From positions 3,474,001-3,538,000 of the forward strand of contig NC_079878.1 of the NCBI RefSeq assembly GCF_029227915.1: 64,000 bases of DNA, in the 5' to 3' direction. Of this stretch, positions 27,781 through 41,425 are shown in pieces. The number at the start of each line of letters is the position of its first letter. Within the stretch, counting starts at the first letter, position 1. A model generated the notes under the pieces. The model was not told where the DNA came from. It did no database searches and saw only the letters and a program-made list of their open reading frames with translations. The DNA is from Hydractinia symbiolongicarpus. Lineage: Eukaryota; Cnidaria; Hydrozoa; Anthoathecata; Hydractiniidae. The position numbers and the translations under genes are program-made.

Positions 27781-29036
27781 ACAATTTTTTAAAGTATCTT
27801 TTCACCACTAAAACGCATGAGACTTGTAGTTTTCAAAAATGTTTTCATTTTTGATGAGACGCTGAAAAAAGAAGTTTAATTGCCGGCAAACCAAAACCCG
27901 CCATTTCCCGAAAACCCCGGACTCGGCCCATATCGTCAAAAGTATACAAAGAAAGTACCCGGGGAGTAAACTCATTTCCCATGTATACAAAGAAAGTACC
28001 CTGTGATTAAACTAATTTCCAAAACGATTTTTTAAATTATTTTTTCACCACTAAAACGCATGAGACTTGTAGTTTTCAAAAATGTTTTCATTTTTGATGA
28101 GACGCTTATTAAAAGAAGTTTAATCGCCGGCAAACGAAAACCCGCCATTTCCCGTAAACCCCGGACTCGGCCCGTATAGTCAAAAGTATACAAAGAAAGT
28201 ACCCAGGGAGTAAACTCATTTCCCGAACGATTTTTTATATTATTTTTTCACCACTAAAATGCATGAGACTTGTAGTTTTTAAAAACGTTTTCATTTTTGA
28301 TGGGACGCTGAATAAAAGAAGCTTAATCGCCGGCACACGAAAACCCGCGATTTCAGGTAAATCCCGGACTGGGCCGTATAGTCAAAAGTATACAAAGAAA
28401 GTACCCAGGGAATAAACTCATTTCCCGAACGATTTTTTAAATTATTTTTTCACCACTAAAACGCATGAGACTTGTAGTTTTCAAAAGTGTTTTCATTTTT
28501 GATGAGACGCTGAATAAAAGAAGTTTAATCGCCGGCAAACGAAAACCCGCGATTTCCCGTAAATCCCGGACTCGGCCCGTATAGTCAAAAGTATACAAAG
28601 AAGGTACCCAGAGAGTAAACTCATTTCCCGAACGATTTTTTATATTATTTTTTCACCACTAAAACGCATGAGACTTGAAGTTTGCGGAAATGTTTTCATT
28701 TTTGATGAGACGCTTAATGAAAGTGGTTTAATCGCCAGCAAACGAAAACCCGCGAGTTCCCGTAAATCCCGGACTCGGCCGTATAGTCAAAAGTATACAA
28801 AGAAGGTACCCAGGGAGTAAACTCATTTCCCGAACGATTTTTTAAATTTTTTTTTCACCACTAAAACGCATGAGACTTGTAATTTTTAGAAATGTTTTCA
28901 TTTTTGATGAGACGCTTAATGAAAGTGGTTTAATCGCCGGCAAACGAAAACCCGCGATTTCCCGTAAATCCCGGGCTTGGCCCGTATAGTCAAATGTATA
29001 CAAAGAAAGTACCCTGTGAGTAAACTCATTTCCAAA
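27781..29036 (+). repeat. 1,256-bp higher-order unit, copy 2
   Basis: Direct copy of 26,525-27,780. Similarity ends near 29,040-29,100. There copy 1 continues into the GCTGAAAAAAGAAG monomer of copy 2, and copy 2 continues into a GCTGAATAAAAGAAG monomer. Confidence 0.88.
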
Positions 29037-30079
29037 ACGATTTTTTAAATTATCTTTTCACCACTAAAACGCATGAGACTTGTAGTTTTCAAAAATGTTT
29101 TCATTTTTGATGAGACGCTGAATAAAAGAAGTTTAATCGCCGGCAAACGAAAACCCGCCATTTCCCGTAAACCCCAGACTCGGCCAGTATAGTCAAAAGT
29201 ATACAAAGAAAGTACCCAGGGAGTAAACTCATTTCCCGAACGATTTTTTAAATTATTTTTTCACCACTAAAACGCATGGGACTTGTAGTTTACAAAAATG
29301 TTTTCATTTTTGATAAGACTCTGAATAAAAGAAGTTTAATCGCCGGCAAACGAAAACCCGCCATTTCCCGTAAACCCCGGACTCGGCCAGTATTGTCAAA
29401 AGTATACAAAGAAAGTACCCAGGAAGTAAACTCATTTCCCGAACGATTTTTTAAATTATTTTTTCACCACTAAAACGCATGGGACTTGTAGTTTACAAAA
29501 ATGTTTTCATTTTTGATGAGACTCTGAATAAAAGAAGTTTAATCGCCGGCAAACGAAAACGCGCCATTTCCCGTAAACCCCGGACTCGGCCCGTATAGTC
29601 AAAAGTATACAAAGAAAGTACCCAGGGAGTAAACTCATTTCCCGAACGATTTTTTAAATTATTATTTCACCACTAAAGCCCATGAGACTTGTAGTTTTTA
29701 GAAATGTTTTCATTTTTGATGAGACGCTGAATAAAAGAAGTTTAATCGCCGGCAAACGAAAACCCGCGACTTCCCGTAAATCCCGGATTCGGGCCGTATA
29801 GTCAAAAGTATACAAAGAAAGTACCCAGGGAGTAAACTCATTTTCCGAACGATTTTTTAAATTATTTTTTCACCACTAAAACGCATGAGACTTGTAGTTT
29901 TCAGAAATGTTTTCATTTTTGATGAGACGCTTAATGAAAGTGGTTTAATCACCGGCAAACGAAAACCCGCGATTTCCCGTAAATCCCGGCTTGGCCCGTA
30001 TAGTCGAATGCATACAAAGAAAGTACCCAGGGAGTAAACTCATTTCCAAAACGATTTTTTAAAGTATCTTTGCACCACT
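29037..30079 (+). repeat. Satellite monomers between higher-order units
   Basis: About five 203-bp monomers outside the recognised tandem units. They include two adjacent GGGACTTGTAGTTTAC monomers near 29,278 and 29,481. A GCGACTTCCCG monomer with CGGATTCGGGCCG lies near 29,768. There is no gene and no insertion. Confidence 0.85.
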
Positions 30080-33000
30080 AAAACGCATGAGACTTGTAGT
30101 TTTCAAAAATGTTTTCATTTTTGATGAGACGCTGAAAAAAAGAAGTTTAATTGCCGGCAAACGAAAACCCGCCATTTCCCGTAAACCCCGGCTCGGCCCA
30201 TATAGTCAAAAGTATACAAAGAAAGTACCCGGGGAGTAAACTCTTTTCCCATGTATACAAAGAAAGTACCCTGTGATTAAACTCATTTCCAAAACGATTT
30301 TTTAAATTATTTTCTCACCACTAAAACGCATGAGACTTGTAGTTGTCAAAAATGTTTTCATTTTTGATGAGACGCTTATTAAAAGAAGTTTAATCGCCGG
30401 CAAACGAAAACCCGCCATTTCCCGTAAACCCCGGACTCGGCCCGTATAGTCAAAAGTATACAAAGAAAGTACCCAGGAAGTAAACTCATTTCCCGAACGA
30501 TTTTTTATATATTTTTTTTCACCACTAAAACGCATGAGACTTGTAGTTTTTAAAAATGTTTTCATTTTTGATGGGATGCTGAATAAAAGAAGCTTTATCG
30601 CCGGCACACGAAAACCCGCGATTTCCCGTAAATCCCGGACTGGGCCGTATAGTCAAAAGTATACAAAGAAAGTACCCAGGGAGTAAACTCATTTCCCGAA
30701 CGATTTTTTAAATTATTTTTTCACCACTAAAACGCATGAGGCTTGTAGTTTGCGGAAATGTTTTCATTTTTGATGAGACGCTTAATGAAAGTGGTTTAAT
30801 CGCCGGTAAACGAAAACCCGCGATTTCCCGTAAATCCCGGACTCGGCCGTATAGTCAAAAGTATACAAAGAAGGTACCCAGGGAGTAAACTCATTTCCCG
30901 AACGATTTTTTAAATTTTTTTTTCACCACTAAAACGCATGAGACTTGTAATTTTTAGAAATGTTTTCATTTTTGATGAGACGCTTAATAAAAGTGGTTTA
31001 ATCGCCGGCAAACGAAAACCCGCCATTTCCCGTAAACCCCGGACTCGGCCCGTATAGTCAAAAGTATACAAAGAAAGTACCCAGGGAGTAAACTCATTTC
31101 CCGAACGATTTTTTAAATTATTTTTTCACCACTAAAACGCATGAGGCTTGTAGTTTGCGGAAATGTTTTCATTTTTGATGAGACGCTTAATGAAAGTGGT
31201 TTAATCGCCGGCAAACGAAAACCCGCGATTTCCCGTAAATCCCGGACTCGGCCGTATAGTCAAAAGTATACAAAGAAGGTACCCAGGGAGTAAACTCATT
31301 TCCCGAACGATTTTTTAAATTTTTTTTTCACCACTAAAACGCATGAGACTTGTAATTTTTAGAAATGTTTTCATTTTTGATGAGACGCTTAATGAAAGTG
31401 GTTTAATCGCCGGCAAACGAAAACCCGCCATTTCCCGTAAACCCCGGACTCGGCCCGTATAGTCAAAAGTATACAAAGAAAGTACCCAGGGAGTAAACTC
31501 ATTTCCCGAACGATTTTTTATATTATTTTTTCACCACTAAAACGCATGAGACTTGTAGTTTTTAAAAATGTTTTCATTTTTAATGGGACGCTGAATAAAA
31601 GAAGCTTAATCGCCGGCACACGAGAACCCGCGATTTCCCGTAAATCCCGGACTGGGCCGTATAGTCGAAAGTATACAAAGAAAGTACCCAGGGAGTAAAC
31701 TCATTTCCCGAACGATTTTTTAAATTATTTTTTCACCACTAAAACGCATGAGACTTGTAAATTTCAAAAGTGTTTTCATTTTTGATGAGACGCTGAATAA
31801 AAGAAGTTTAATCGCCGGCAAACGAAAACCCGCGATTTCCCGTAAATCACGGACTCGGCCCTTATAGTCAAAAGTATACAAAGAAGGTACCCAGAGAGTA
31901 AACTCATTTCCCGAATGATTTTTTAAATTATTTTTTCACCACTAAAACGCATGAGGCTTGTAGTTTGCGGATATGTTTTCATTTTTGATGAGACGCTTAA
32001 TGAAAGTGGTTTAATCGCCGGCAAACGAAAACCCGCGATTTCCCGTAAATCCCGGACTCGGCCGTATAGTCAAAAGTATACAAAGAAGGTACCCAGGGAG
32101 TAAACTCATTTCCCGAACAATTTTTTAAATTTTTTTTTCACCACTAAAACGCATGAGACTTGTAATTTTTAGAAATGTTTTCATTTTTGATGAGACGCTT
32201 AATGAAAGTGGTTTAATCGCCGGCAAACGAAAACCCGCGATTTCCTGTAAATCCCGGGCTTGGCCCGTATTGTCAAATGTATACAAAGAAAGTACCCTGT
32301 GAGTAAACTCATTTCCAAAACGATTTTTTAAATTATCTTTTCACCACTAAAACGCATGAGACTTGTAGTTTTCAAAAATGTTTTCATTTTTGATGAGACG
32401 CTGAATAAAAGAAGTTTAATCGCCGGCAAACGAAAACCCGCCATTTCCCGTAAACCCCGGACTCGGCCCGTATAGTCAAAAGTATACAAAGAAAGTACCC
32501 AGGGAGTAAACTCATTTCCCGAACGATTTTTTATATTATTTTTTCACCACTAAAACGCATGAGACTTGTAGTTTTTAAAAATGTTTTCATTTTTAATGGG
32601 ACGCTGAATAAAAGAAGCTTAATCGCCGGCACACGAGAACCCGCGATTTCCCGTAAATCCCGGACTGGGCCGTATAGTCAAAAGTATACAAAGAAAGTAC
32701 CCAGGGAGTAAACTCATTTCCCGAACGATTTTTTAAATTATTTTTTCACCACTAAAACGCATGAGACTTGTAGTTTTCAAAAGTGTTTTCATTTTTGATG
32801 AGACGCTGAATAAAAGAAGTTTAATCGCCGGCAAACGAAAACCCGCGATTTCCAGTAAATCACGGACTCGGCCCTTATAGTCAAAAGTATACAAAGAAGG
32901 TACCCAGAGAGTAAACTCATTTCCCGAACGATTTTTTAAATTATTTTTTCACCACTAAAACGCATGAGGCTTGTAGTTTGCGGATATGTTTTCATTTTTG

Positions 33001-33361
33001 ATGAGACGCTTAATGAAAGTGGTTTAATCGCCGGCAAACGAAAACCCGCGATTTCCCGTAAATCCCGGACTCGGCCGTATAGTCAAAAGTATACAAAGAA
33101 GGTACCCAGGGAGTAAACTCATTTCCCGAACAATTTTTAAAATTTTTTTTTCACCACTAAAAGGCATGAGACTTGTAATTTTTAGAAATGTTTTCATTTT
33201 TGATGAGACGCTTAATGAAAGTGGTTTAATCGCCGGCAAACGAAAACCCGCGATTTCCTGTAAATCCCGGGCTTGGCCAGTATTGTCAAATGTATACAAA
33301 GAAAGTACCCTGTGAGTAAACTCATTTCCAAAACGATTTTTTAAATTATCTTTTCACCACT
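30080..33361 (+). repeat. 3,282-bp higher-order unit, copy 1
   Basis: About sixteen monomers, one of them 243 bp. Markers 3,282 bp apart include the 1-bp-deleted CCCCGGCTCGGCCC (30,186 and 33,468), the extra segment with ACTCTTTTCCC before it (30,251 and 33,533), TTGTAGTTGTC/TTATAGTTGTC, and GTAAATTTCAAAAGTG (31,757 and 35,039). Inside the unit, a dimer of an AGGCTTGTAGTTTGCGG monomer and a TTGTAATTTTTAGAAATG monomer is itself repeated. Confidence 0.9.
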
Positions 33362-36300
33362 AAAACGCATGAGACTTGTAGTTTTCAAAAATGTTTTCAT
33401 TTTTGATGAGACGCTGAAAAAAAGAAGTTTAATTGCCGGCAAACGAAAACCCGCCATTTCCCGTAAACCCCGGCTCGGCCCATATAGTCAAAAGTATACA
33501 AAGAAAGTACCCGGGGAGTAAACTCTTTTCCCATGTATACAAAGAAAGTACCCTGTGATTAAACTCATTTCCAAAACGATTTTTTAAATTATTTTTTCAC
33601 CACTAAAACGCATGAGACTTATAGTTGTCAAAAATGTTTTCATTTTTGATGAGACGCTTATTAAAAGAAGTTTAATCGCCGGCAAACGAAAACCCGCCAT
33701 TTCCCGTAAACCCCGGACTCGGCCCGTATAGTCAAAAGTATACAAAGAAAGTACCTAGGGAGTAAACTCATTTCCCGAACGATTTTTTATATATTTTTTT
33801 TCACCACTAAAACGCATGAGACTTGTAATTTTTAAAAATGTTTTCATTTTTGATGGGATGCTGAATAAAAGAAGCTTAATCGCCGGCACACGAAAACCCG
33901 CGATTTCCCGTAAATCCCGGACTGGGCCGTATAGTCAAAAGTATACAAAGAAAGTACCCAGGGAGTAAACTCATTTCCCGAACGATTTTTTAAATTATTT
34001 CTTTACCACTAAAACGCATGAGGCTTATAGTTTGCGGAAATGTTTTCATTTTTGATGAGACGCTTAATGAAAGTGGTTTAATCGCCGGCAAACGAAAACC
34101 CGCGATTTCCCGTAAATCCCGGACTCGGCCGTATAGTCAAAAGTATACAAAGAAGGTACCCAGGGAGTAAACTCATTTCCCGAACGATTTTTTAAATTTT
34201 TTTTTCACCACTAAAACGCATGAGACTTGTAATTTTTAGAAATGTTTTCATTTTTGATGAGACGCTTAATAAAAGTGGTTTAATCGCCGGCAAACGAAAA
34301 CCCGCCATTTCCCGTAAACCCCGGACTCGGCCCGTATAGTCAAAAGTATACAAAGAAAGTACCCAGGGAGTAAACTCATTTCCCGAACGATTTTTTAAAT
34401 TATTTTTTCACCACTAAAACGCATGAGGCTTGTAGTTTGCGGAAATGTTTTCATTTTTGATGAGACGCTTAATGAAAGTGGTTTAATCGCCGGCAAACGA
34501 AAACCCGCGATTTCCCGTAAATCCCGGACTCGGCCGTATAGTCAAAAGTATACAAAGAAGGTACCCAGGGAGTAAACTCATTTCCCGAACGATTTTTTAA
34601 ATTTTTTTTTCACCACTAAAACGCATGAGACTTGTAATTTTTAGAAATGTTTTCATTTTTGATGAGACGCTTAATGAAAGTGGTTTAATCGCCGGCAAAC
34701 GAAAACCCGCCATTTCCCGTAAACCCCGGACTCGGCCCGTATAGTCAAAAGTATACAAAGAAAGTACCCAGGGAGTAAACTCATTTCCCGAACGATTTTT
34801 TATATTATTTTTTCACCACTAAAACGCATGAGACTTGTAGTTTTTAAAAATGTTTTCATTTTTAATGGGACGCTGAATAAAAGAAGCTTAATCGCCGGCA
34901 CACGAGAACCCGCGATTTCCCGTAAATCCCGGACTGGGCCGTATAGTCGAAAGTATACAAAGAAAGTACCCAGGGAGTAAACTCATTTCCCGAACGATTT
35001 TTTAAATTATTTTTTCACCACTAAAACGCATGAGACTTGTAAATTTCAAAAGTGTTTTCATTTTTGATGAGACGCTGAATAAAAGAAGTTTAATCGCCGG
35101 CAAACGAAAACCCGCGATTTCCCGTAAATCACGGACTCGGCCCTTATAGTCAAAAGTATACAAAGAAGGTACCCAGAGAGTAAACTCATTTCCCGAATGA
35201 TTTTTTAAATTATTTTTTCACCACTAAAACGCATGAGGCTTGTAGTTTGCGGATATGTTTTCATTTTTGATGAGACGCTTAATGAAAGTGGTTTAATCGC
35301 CGGCAAACGAAAACCCGCGATTTCCCGTAAATCCCGGACTCGGCCGTATAGTCAAAAGTATACAAAGAAGGTACCCAGGGAGTAAACTCATTTCCCGAAC
35401 AATTTTTTAAATTTTTTTTTCACCACTAAAACGCATGAGACTTGTAATTTTTAGAAATGTTTTCATTTTTGATGAGACGCTTAATGAAAGTGGTTAAATC
35501 GCCGGCAAACGAAAACCCGCGATTTCCTGTAAATCCCGGGCTTGGCCCGTATTGTCAAATGTATACAAAGAAAGTACCCTGTGAGTAAACTCATTTCCAA
35601 AACGATTTTTTAAATTATCTTTTCACCACTAAAACGCATGAGACTTGTAGTTTTCAAAAATGTTTTCATTTTTGATGAGACGCTGAATAAAAGAAGTTTA
35701 ATCGCCGGCAAACGAAAACCCGCCATTTCCCGTAAACCCCGGACTCGGCCCGTTTAGTCAAAAGTATACAAAGAAAGTACCTAGGGAGTAAACTCATTTC
35801 CCGAACGATTTTTTATATTATTTTTTCACCACTAAAACGCATGAGACTTGTAGTTTTTAAAAATGTTTTCATTTTTAATGGGACGCTGAATAAAAGAAGC
35901 TTAATCGCCGGCACACGAGAACCCGCGATTTCCCGTAAATCCCGGACTGGGCCGTATAGTCAAAAGTATACAAAGAAAGTACCCAGGGAGTAAACTCATT
36001 TCCCGAACGATTTTTTAAATTATTTTTTCACCACTAAAACGCATGAGACTTGTAGTTTTCAAAAGTGTTTTCATTTTTGATGAGACGCTGAATAAAAGAA
36101 GTTTAATCGCCGGCAAACGAAAACCCGCGATTTCCAGTAAATCACGGACTCGGCCCTTATAGTCAAAAGTATACAAAGAAGGTACCCAGAGAGTAAACTC
36201 ATTTCCCGAACGATTTTTTAAATTATTTTTTCACCACTAAAACGCATGAGGCTTGTAGTTTGCGGATATGTTTTCATTTTTGATGAGACGCTTAATGAAA

Positions 36301-36643
36301 GTGGTTTAATCGCCGGCAAACGAAAACCCGCGATTTCCCGTAAATCCCGGACTCGGCCGTATAGTCAAAAGTATACAAAGAAGGTACCCAGGGAGTACAC
36401 TCATTTCCCGAACAATTTTTAAAATTTTTTTTTCACCACTAAAAGGCATGAGACTTGTAATTTTTAGAAATGTTTTCATTTTTGATGAGACGCTTAATGA
36501 AAGTGGTTTAATCGCCGGCAAACGAAAACCCGCGATTTCCTGTAAATCACGGGCTTGGCCAGTATTGTCAAATGTATACAAAGAAAGTACCCTGTGAGTA
36601 AACTCATTTCCAAAACGATTTTTTAAATTATCTTTTCACCACT
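33362..36643 (+). repeat. 3,282-bp higher-order unit, copy 2
   Basis: Second copy of 30,080-33,361 with few substitutions, for example CTTATAG for CTTGTAG near 34,026. Similarity ends near 36,64x. From there copy 1 continues into the GCTGAAAAAAAGAAG monomer, while this copy continues into GCTGAATAAAAG with ACTCTGCCCG. Confidence 0.9.
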
Positions 36644-37789
36644 AAAACGCATGAGACTTGTAGTTTTCAAAAATGTTTTCATTTTTGATGAGACGCTGAA
36701 TAAAAGAAGTTTAATCGCCGGCAAACGAAAACCCGCCATTTCCCGTAAACCCCGGACTCTGCCCGTATAGTCAAAAGTTTACAAAGAAAGTACCCAGGGA
36801 GTAAACTCATTTCCCGAACGATTTTTTAAAATATTTTTTTACCACTAAAACGCATGGGACTTGTAGTTTACAAAAATGTTTTCATTTTTGATGAGACTCT
36901 GAATAAAAGAAGTTTAATCGCCGGCAAACGAAAACCTGCGATTTCCCGTAAAGCCCGGACTCGGCCCGTATAGTCAAAAGTATACAAAGAATGTACCCAG
37001 GGAGTAAACTCATTTCCCGAACGATTTTTTAAATTATTATTTCACCACTAAAGCCCATGAGACTTGTAGTTTTTAGAAATGTTTTCATTTTTAATGAGAC
37101 TCTGAATAAAAGAAGTTTAATCGCCGGCAAACGAAAACCTGCGATTTCCCGTAAAGCCCGGACTCGGCCCGTATAGTCAAAAGTATACAAAGAAAGTACC
37201 CAGGGAGTAAACTCATTTCCCGAAGGATTTTTTAAATTATTATTTCACCACTAAAGCCCATGAGACTTGTAGTTTTTAGAAATGTTTTCATTTTTAACTA
37301 GACGCTGAATAAAAGAAGTTTAATCGCCGGCAAACGAAAACCCGCGATTTCCCGTAAATCCCGGATTCAGGCCGTATAGTCAAAAGTATACAAAGAAAGT
37401 ACCCAGGGAGTAAACTCATTTCCCGAACGATTTTTTAAATTATTTTTTCACCACTAAAACGCATGAGACTTGTAGTTTTTAAAAATGTTTTCATTTTTGA
37501 TGAGACGCTTAATGAAAGTGGTTTAATCGCCGGCAAACGAAAACCCGCGATTTCCCGTAAATCCCGGGCTTGGCCCGTATAGTCGAATGCATACAAAGAA
37601 AGTACCCAGGGAGTAAACTCATTTCCCGAACGATTTTTTAAATTATTATTTCACCACTAAAGCCCATGACACTTGTAGTTTTCAAAAATGTTTTCATTTT
37701 TGATGAGACGCTGAAAAAAAGAAGTTTAATTGCCGGCAAACGAAAACCCGCCATTTCCCGTAAACCCCGGACTCGACCCATATAGTCAA
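36644..37789 (+). repeat. Satellite monomers between higher-order units
   Basis: About five and a half monomers, mostly the GACTCTGAATAAAAG and AGCCCATGAGACTTG subtypes, with a 243-bp-lineage monomer at the right end. Two neighbouring monomers share the rare CGTAAAGCCCGGACTCGG (36,94x and 37,15x), an apparent local duplication. I see no gene. Confidence 0.85.
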
Positions 37790-38843
37790 AAGTATACAAA
37801 GAAAGTACCCGGGGAGTAAACTCATTTCCCATGTATACAAAAAAAGTACCCTGTGATTAAAGTCATTTCCAAAACGATTTTTTAAATTATTTTTTCACCA
37901 CTAAAACGCATGAGACTTGTAGTTTTTAAAAATGTTTTCATTCTTGATGGGACGCTGAATAAAAGAAGCTTAATCGCCGGCACACGAAAACCCGCGATTT
38001 CCCGTAAATCCCGGACTGGGCCGTATAGTCAAAAGTATAAAAAGAAAGTACCCAGGGAGTAAACTCATTTCCCGAACGATTTTTTAATTTTTTTTTTCAC
38101 CACTAAAACGCATGAGACTTGTAATTTTTAGAAATGTTTTCATTTTTGATGAGACGCTTAATGAAAGTGGTTTAATCGCCGGCAAACGAAAACCCGCCAT
38201 TTCCCGTAAACCCCGGACTCGGCCCGTATAGTCAAAAGTATACAAAGAAGGTACCCAGAGAGTAAACTCATTTCCCGAACGATTTTTTAAATTATTTTTT
38301 CACCACTAAAACGCATGAGGCTTGTAGTTTGCGGAAATGTTTTCATTTTTGATGAGACGCTTAATGAAAGTGGTTTAATCGCCGGCAAACGAAAACCCGC
38401 GATTTCCCGTAAATCCCGGACTCGGCCGTATAGTCAAAAGTATACAAAGAAGGTACCCAGGGAGTAAACTCATTTCCCGAACAATTTTTTAAATTTTTTT
38501 TTCACCACTAAAACGCATGAGACTTGTAATTTTTAGAAATGTTTTCATTTTTGATGAGACGCTTAATGAAAGTGGTTTAATCGCCGGCAAACGAAAACCC
38601 GCGATTTCCTGTAAATCCCAGGCTTGGCCCGTATTGTCAAATGTATACAAAGAAAGTACCCTGTGAGTAAACTCATTTCCAAAACGATTTTTTAAATTAT
38701 CTTTTCACCACTAAAACGCATGAGACTTGTAGTTTTCAAAAATGTTTTCATTTTTGATGAGACGCTGAATAAAAGAAGTTTAATCGCCGGCAAACGAAAA
38801 CCCGCCATTTCCCGTAAACCCCGGACTCTGCCCGTATAGTCAA
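37790..38843 (+). repeat. 1,054-bp higher-order unit, copy 1
   Basis: Five monomers including one 40-bp extension. The extra segments (37,831 and 38,885) and the rare CATTCTTGATGGGACG (37,939 and 38,993) are 1,054 bp apart. Both copies share GTATAAAAAG and TTTAATTTTTTTTTTCACC. Confidence 0.88.
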
Positions 38844-39897
38844 AAGTATACAAAGAAAGTACCCGGGGAGTAAACTCATTTCCCATGTATACAAAAAAAG
38901 TACCCTGTGATTAAAGTCATTTCCAAAACGATTTTTTAAATTATTTTTTCACCACTAAAACGCATGAGACTTGTAGTTTTTAAAAATGTTTTCATTCTTG
39001 ATGGGACGCTGAATAAAAGAAGCTTAATCGCCGGCACACGAAAACCCGCGATTTCCCGTAAATCCCGGACTGGGCCGTATAGTCAAAAGTATAAAAAGAA
39101 AGTACCCAGGGAGTAAACTCATTTCCCGAACGATTTTTTAATTTTTTTTTTCACCACTAAAACGCATGAGACTTGTAATTTTTAGAAATGTTTTCATTTT
39201 TGATGAGACGCTTAATGAAAGTGGTTTAATCGCCGGCAAACGAAAACCCGCCATTTCCCGTAAACCCCGGACTCGGCCCGTATAGTCAAAAGTATACAAA
39301 GAAGGTACCCAGAGAGTAAACTCATTTCCCGAACGATTTTTTAAATTATTTTTTCACCACTAAAACGCATGAGGCTTGTAGTTTGCGGAAATGTTTTCAT
39401 TTTTGATGAGACGCTTAATGAAAGTGGTTTAATCGCCGGCAAACGAAAACCCGCGATTTCCCGTAAATCCCGGACTCGGCCGTATAGTCAAAAGTATACA
39501 AAGAAGGTACCCAGGGAGTAAACTCATTTCCCGAACAATTTTTTAAATTTTTTTTTCACCACTAAAACGCATGAGACTTTTAATTTTTAGAAATGTTTTC
39601 ATTTTTGATGAGACGCTTAATGAAAGTGGTTTAATCGCCGGCAAACGAAAACCCGCGATTTCCTGTAAATCCCGGGCTTGGCCCGTATTGTCAAATGTAT
39701 ACAAAGAAAGTACCCTGTGAGTAAACTCATTTCCAAAACGATTTTTTAAATTATCTTTTCACCACTAAAACGCATGAGACTTGTAGTTTTCAAAAATGTT
39801 TTCATTTTTGATGAGACGCTGAATAAAAGAAGTTTAATCGCCGGCAAACGAAAACCCGCCATTTCCCGTAAACCCCGGACTCTGCCCGTATAGTCAA
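38844..39897 (+). repeat. 1,054-bp higher-order unit, copy 2
   Basis: Direct copy of 37,790-38,843. Copies of ACTCTGCCCGTATAG near 38,826 and 39,880 mark equivalent positions at the ends of copies 1 and 2. Confidence 0.88.
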
Positions 39898-39964
39898 AAG
39901 TATACAAAGAAAGTACCCAGGGAGTAAACTCATTTCCCGAACGATTTTTTAAAATATTTTTTCA

Positions 39965-41425
39965 CCACTAAAACGCATGGGACTTGTAGTTTACAAAAAT
40001 TATTACATTTTTGATGAGACTCTGAATAAAAGAAGTTTAATCGCCGGCAAACTAAAACCTGCGATTTCCCGTAAAGCCCGGACTCGGCCCGTATAGTCAA
40101 AAGTATACAAAGAAAGTACCCAGGGAGTAAACTCATTTCCCGAACGATTTTTTAAATTATTATTTCACCACTAAAGCCCATGAGACTTGTAGTTTTTAGA
40201 AATGTTTTCATTTTTGATGAGACGCTGAATAAGAGAAGTTTAATCGCCGGCAAACGAAAACCCGCGATTTCCAGTAAATCCCGGATTCAGGCCGTATAGT
40301 CAAAAGTATACAAAGAAAGTACCCAGGGAGTAAACTCATTTCCCGAACGATTTTTTAAATTATTTTTTCACCACTAAAACTCATGAGACTTGTAGTTTTC
40401 AAAAATGTTTTCATTTTTGATGAGACGCTTAATGAAAGTGGTTTAATCGCCGGCAAACGAAAACCCGCGATTTCCCGTAAATCCCGGGCTTGGCCCGTAT
40501 AGTCGAATGCATACAAAGAAAGTACCCAGGGAGTAAACTCATTTCCCGAACGATTTTTTAAATTATTATTTCACCACTAAAGCCCATGAGACTTGTAGTT
40601 TTCGAAAATGTTTTCATTTTTGATGAGACGCTGAAAAAAAGAAGTTTAATTGCCGGCAAACGAAAACCCGCCATTTCCCGTAAACCCCGGACTCGGCCCA
40701 TATAGTCAAAAGTATACAAAGAAAGTACCCGGGGAGTAAACTCATTTCCCATGTATACAAAAAAAGTACCCTGTGATTAAAGTCATTTCCAAAACGATTT
40801 TTTAAATTATTTTTTCACCACTAAAACGCATGAGACTTGTAGTTTTCAAAAATGTTTTCATTTTTGATGAGACGCTTATTAAAAGAAGTTTAATCGCCGG
40901 CAAACGAAAACCCGCCATTTCCCGTAAACCCCGGACTCGGCCCGTATAGTCAAAAGTATACAAAGAAAGTACCCAGGGAGTAAACTCATTTTCCGAACGA
41001 TTTTTTATATTATTTTTTCACCACTAAAACGCATGAGACTTGTAGTTTTTAAAAATGTTTACATTTTTGATGGGACGCTGAATAAAAGAAGCTTAATCGC
41101 CGGCACACGAAAACCCGCGATTTCCCGTAAATCCCGGACTGGGCCCGTATAGTCAAAAGTATACAAAGAAAGTACCCAGGGAGTAAACTCATTTCCCGAA
41201 CGATTTTTTAAATTATTTTTTCACCACTAAAACGCATGAGACTTGTAGTTTTCAAAAGTGTTTTCATTTTTGATGAGACGCTGAATAAAAGAAGTTTAAT
41301 CGCCGGCAAACGAAAACCTGCGATTTCCCGTAAATCCCGGACTGGGCCGTATAGTCAAAAGTATACAAAGAAAGTACCCAGGGAGTAAACTCATTTCCCG
41401 ATCGATTTTTTAAATTATTTTTTCA
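39965..41425 (+). repeat. 1,461-bp higher-order unit, copy 1
   Basis: Seven monomers, one with the 40-bp extension (7 x 203 + 40 = 1,461 exactly). Markers at this spacing are TTACAAAAATTAT (39,991 and 41,452), the CGGATTCAGGCCG monomer, the extra segment (40,751 and 42,212) and AATGTTTACATTTTTGATGG. Confidence 0.9.

Noticed and set aside
33024-36581. Paired 91-codon minus-strand frames conserved between two loci
   Set aside because: Conservation is explained by the 3,282-bp duplication of the DNA; the frames are satellite sequence.
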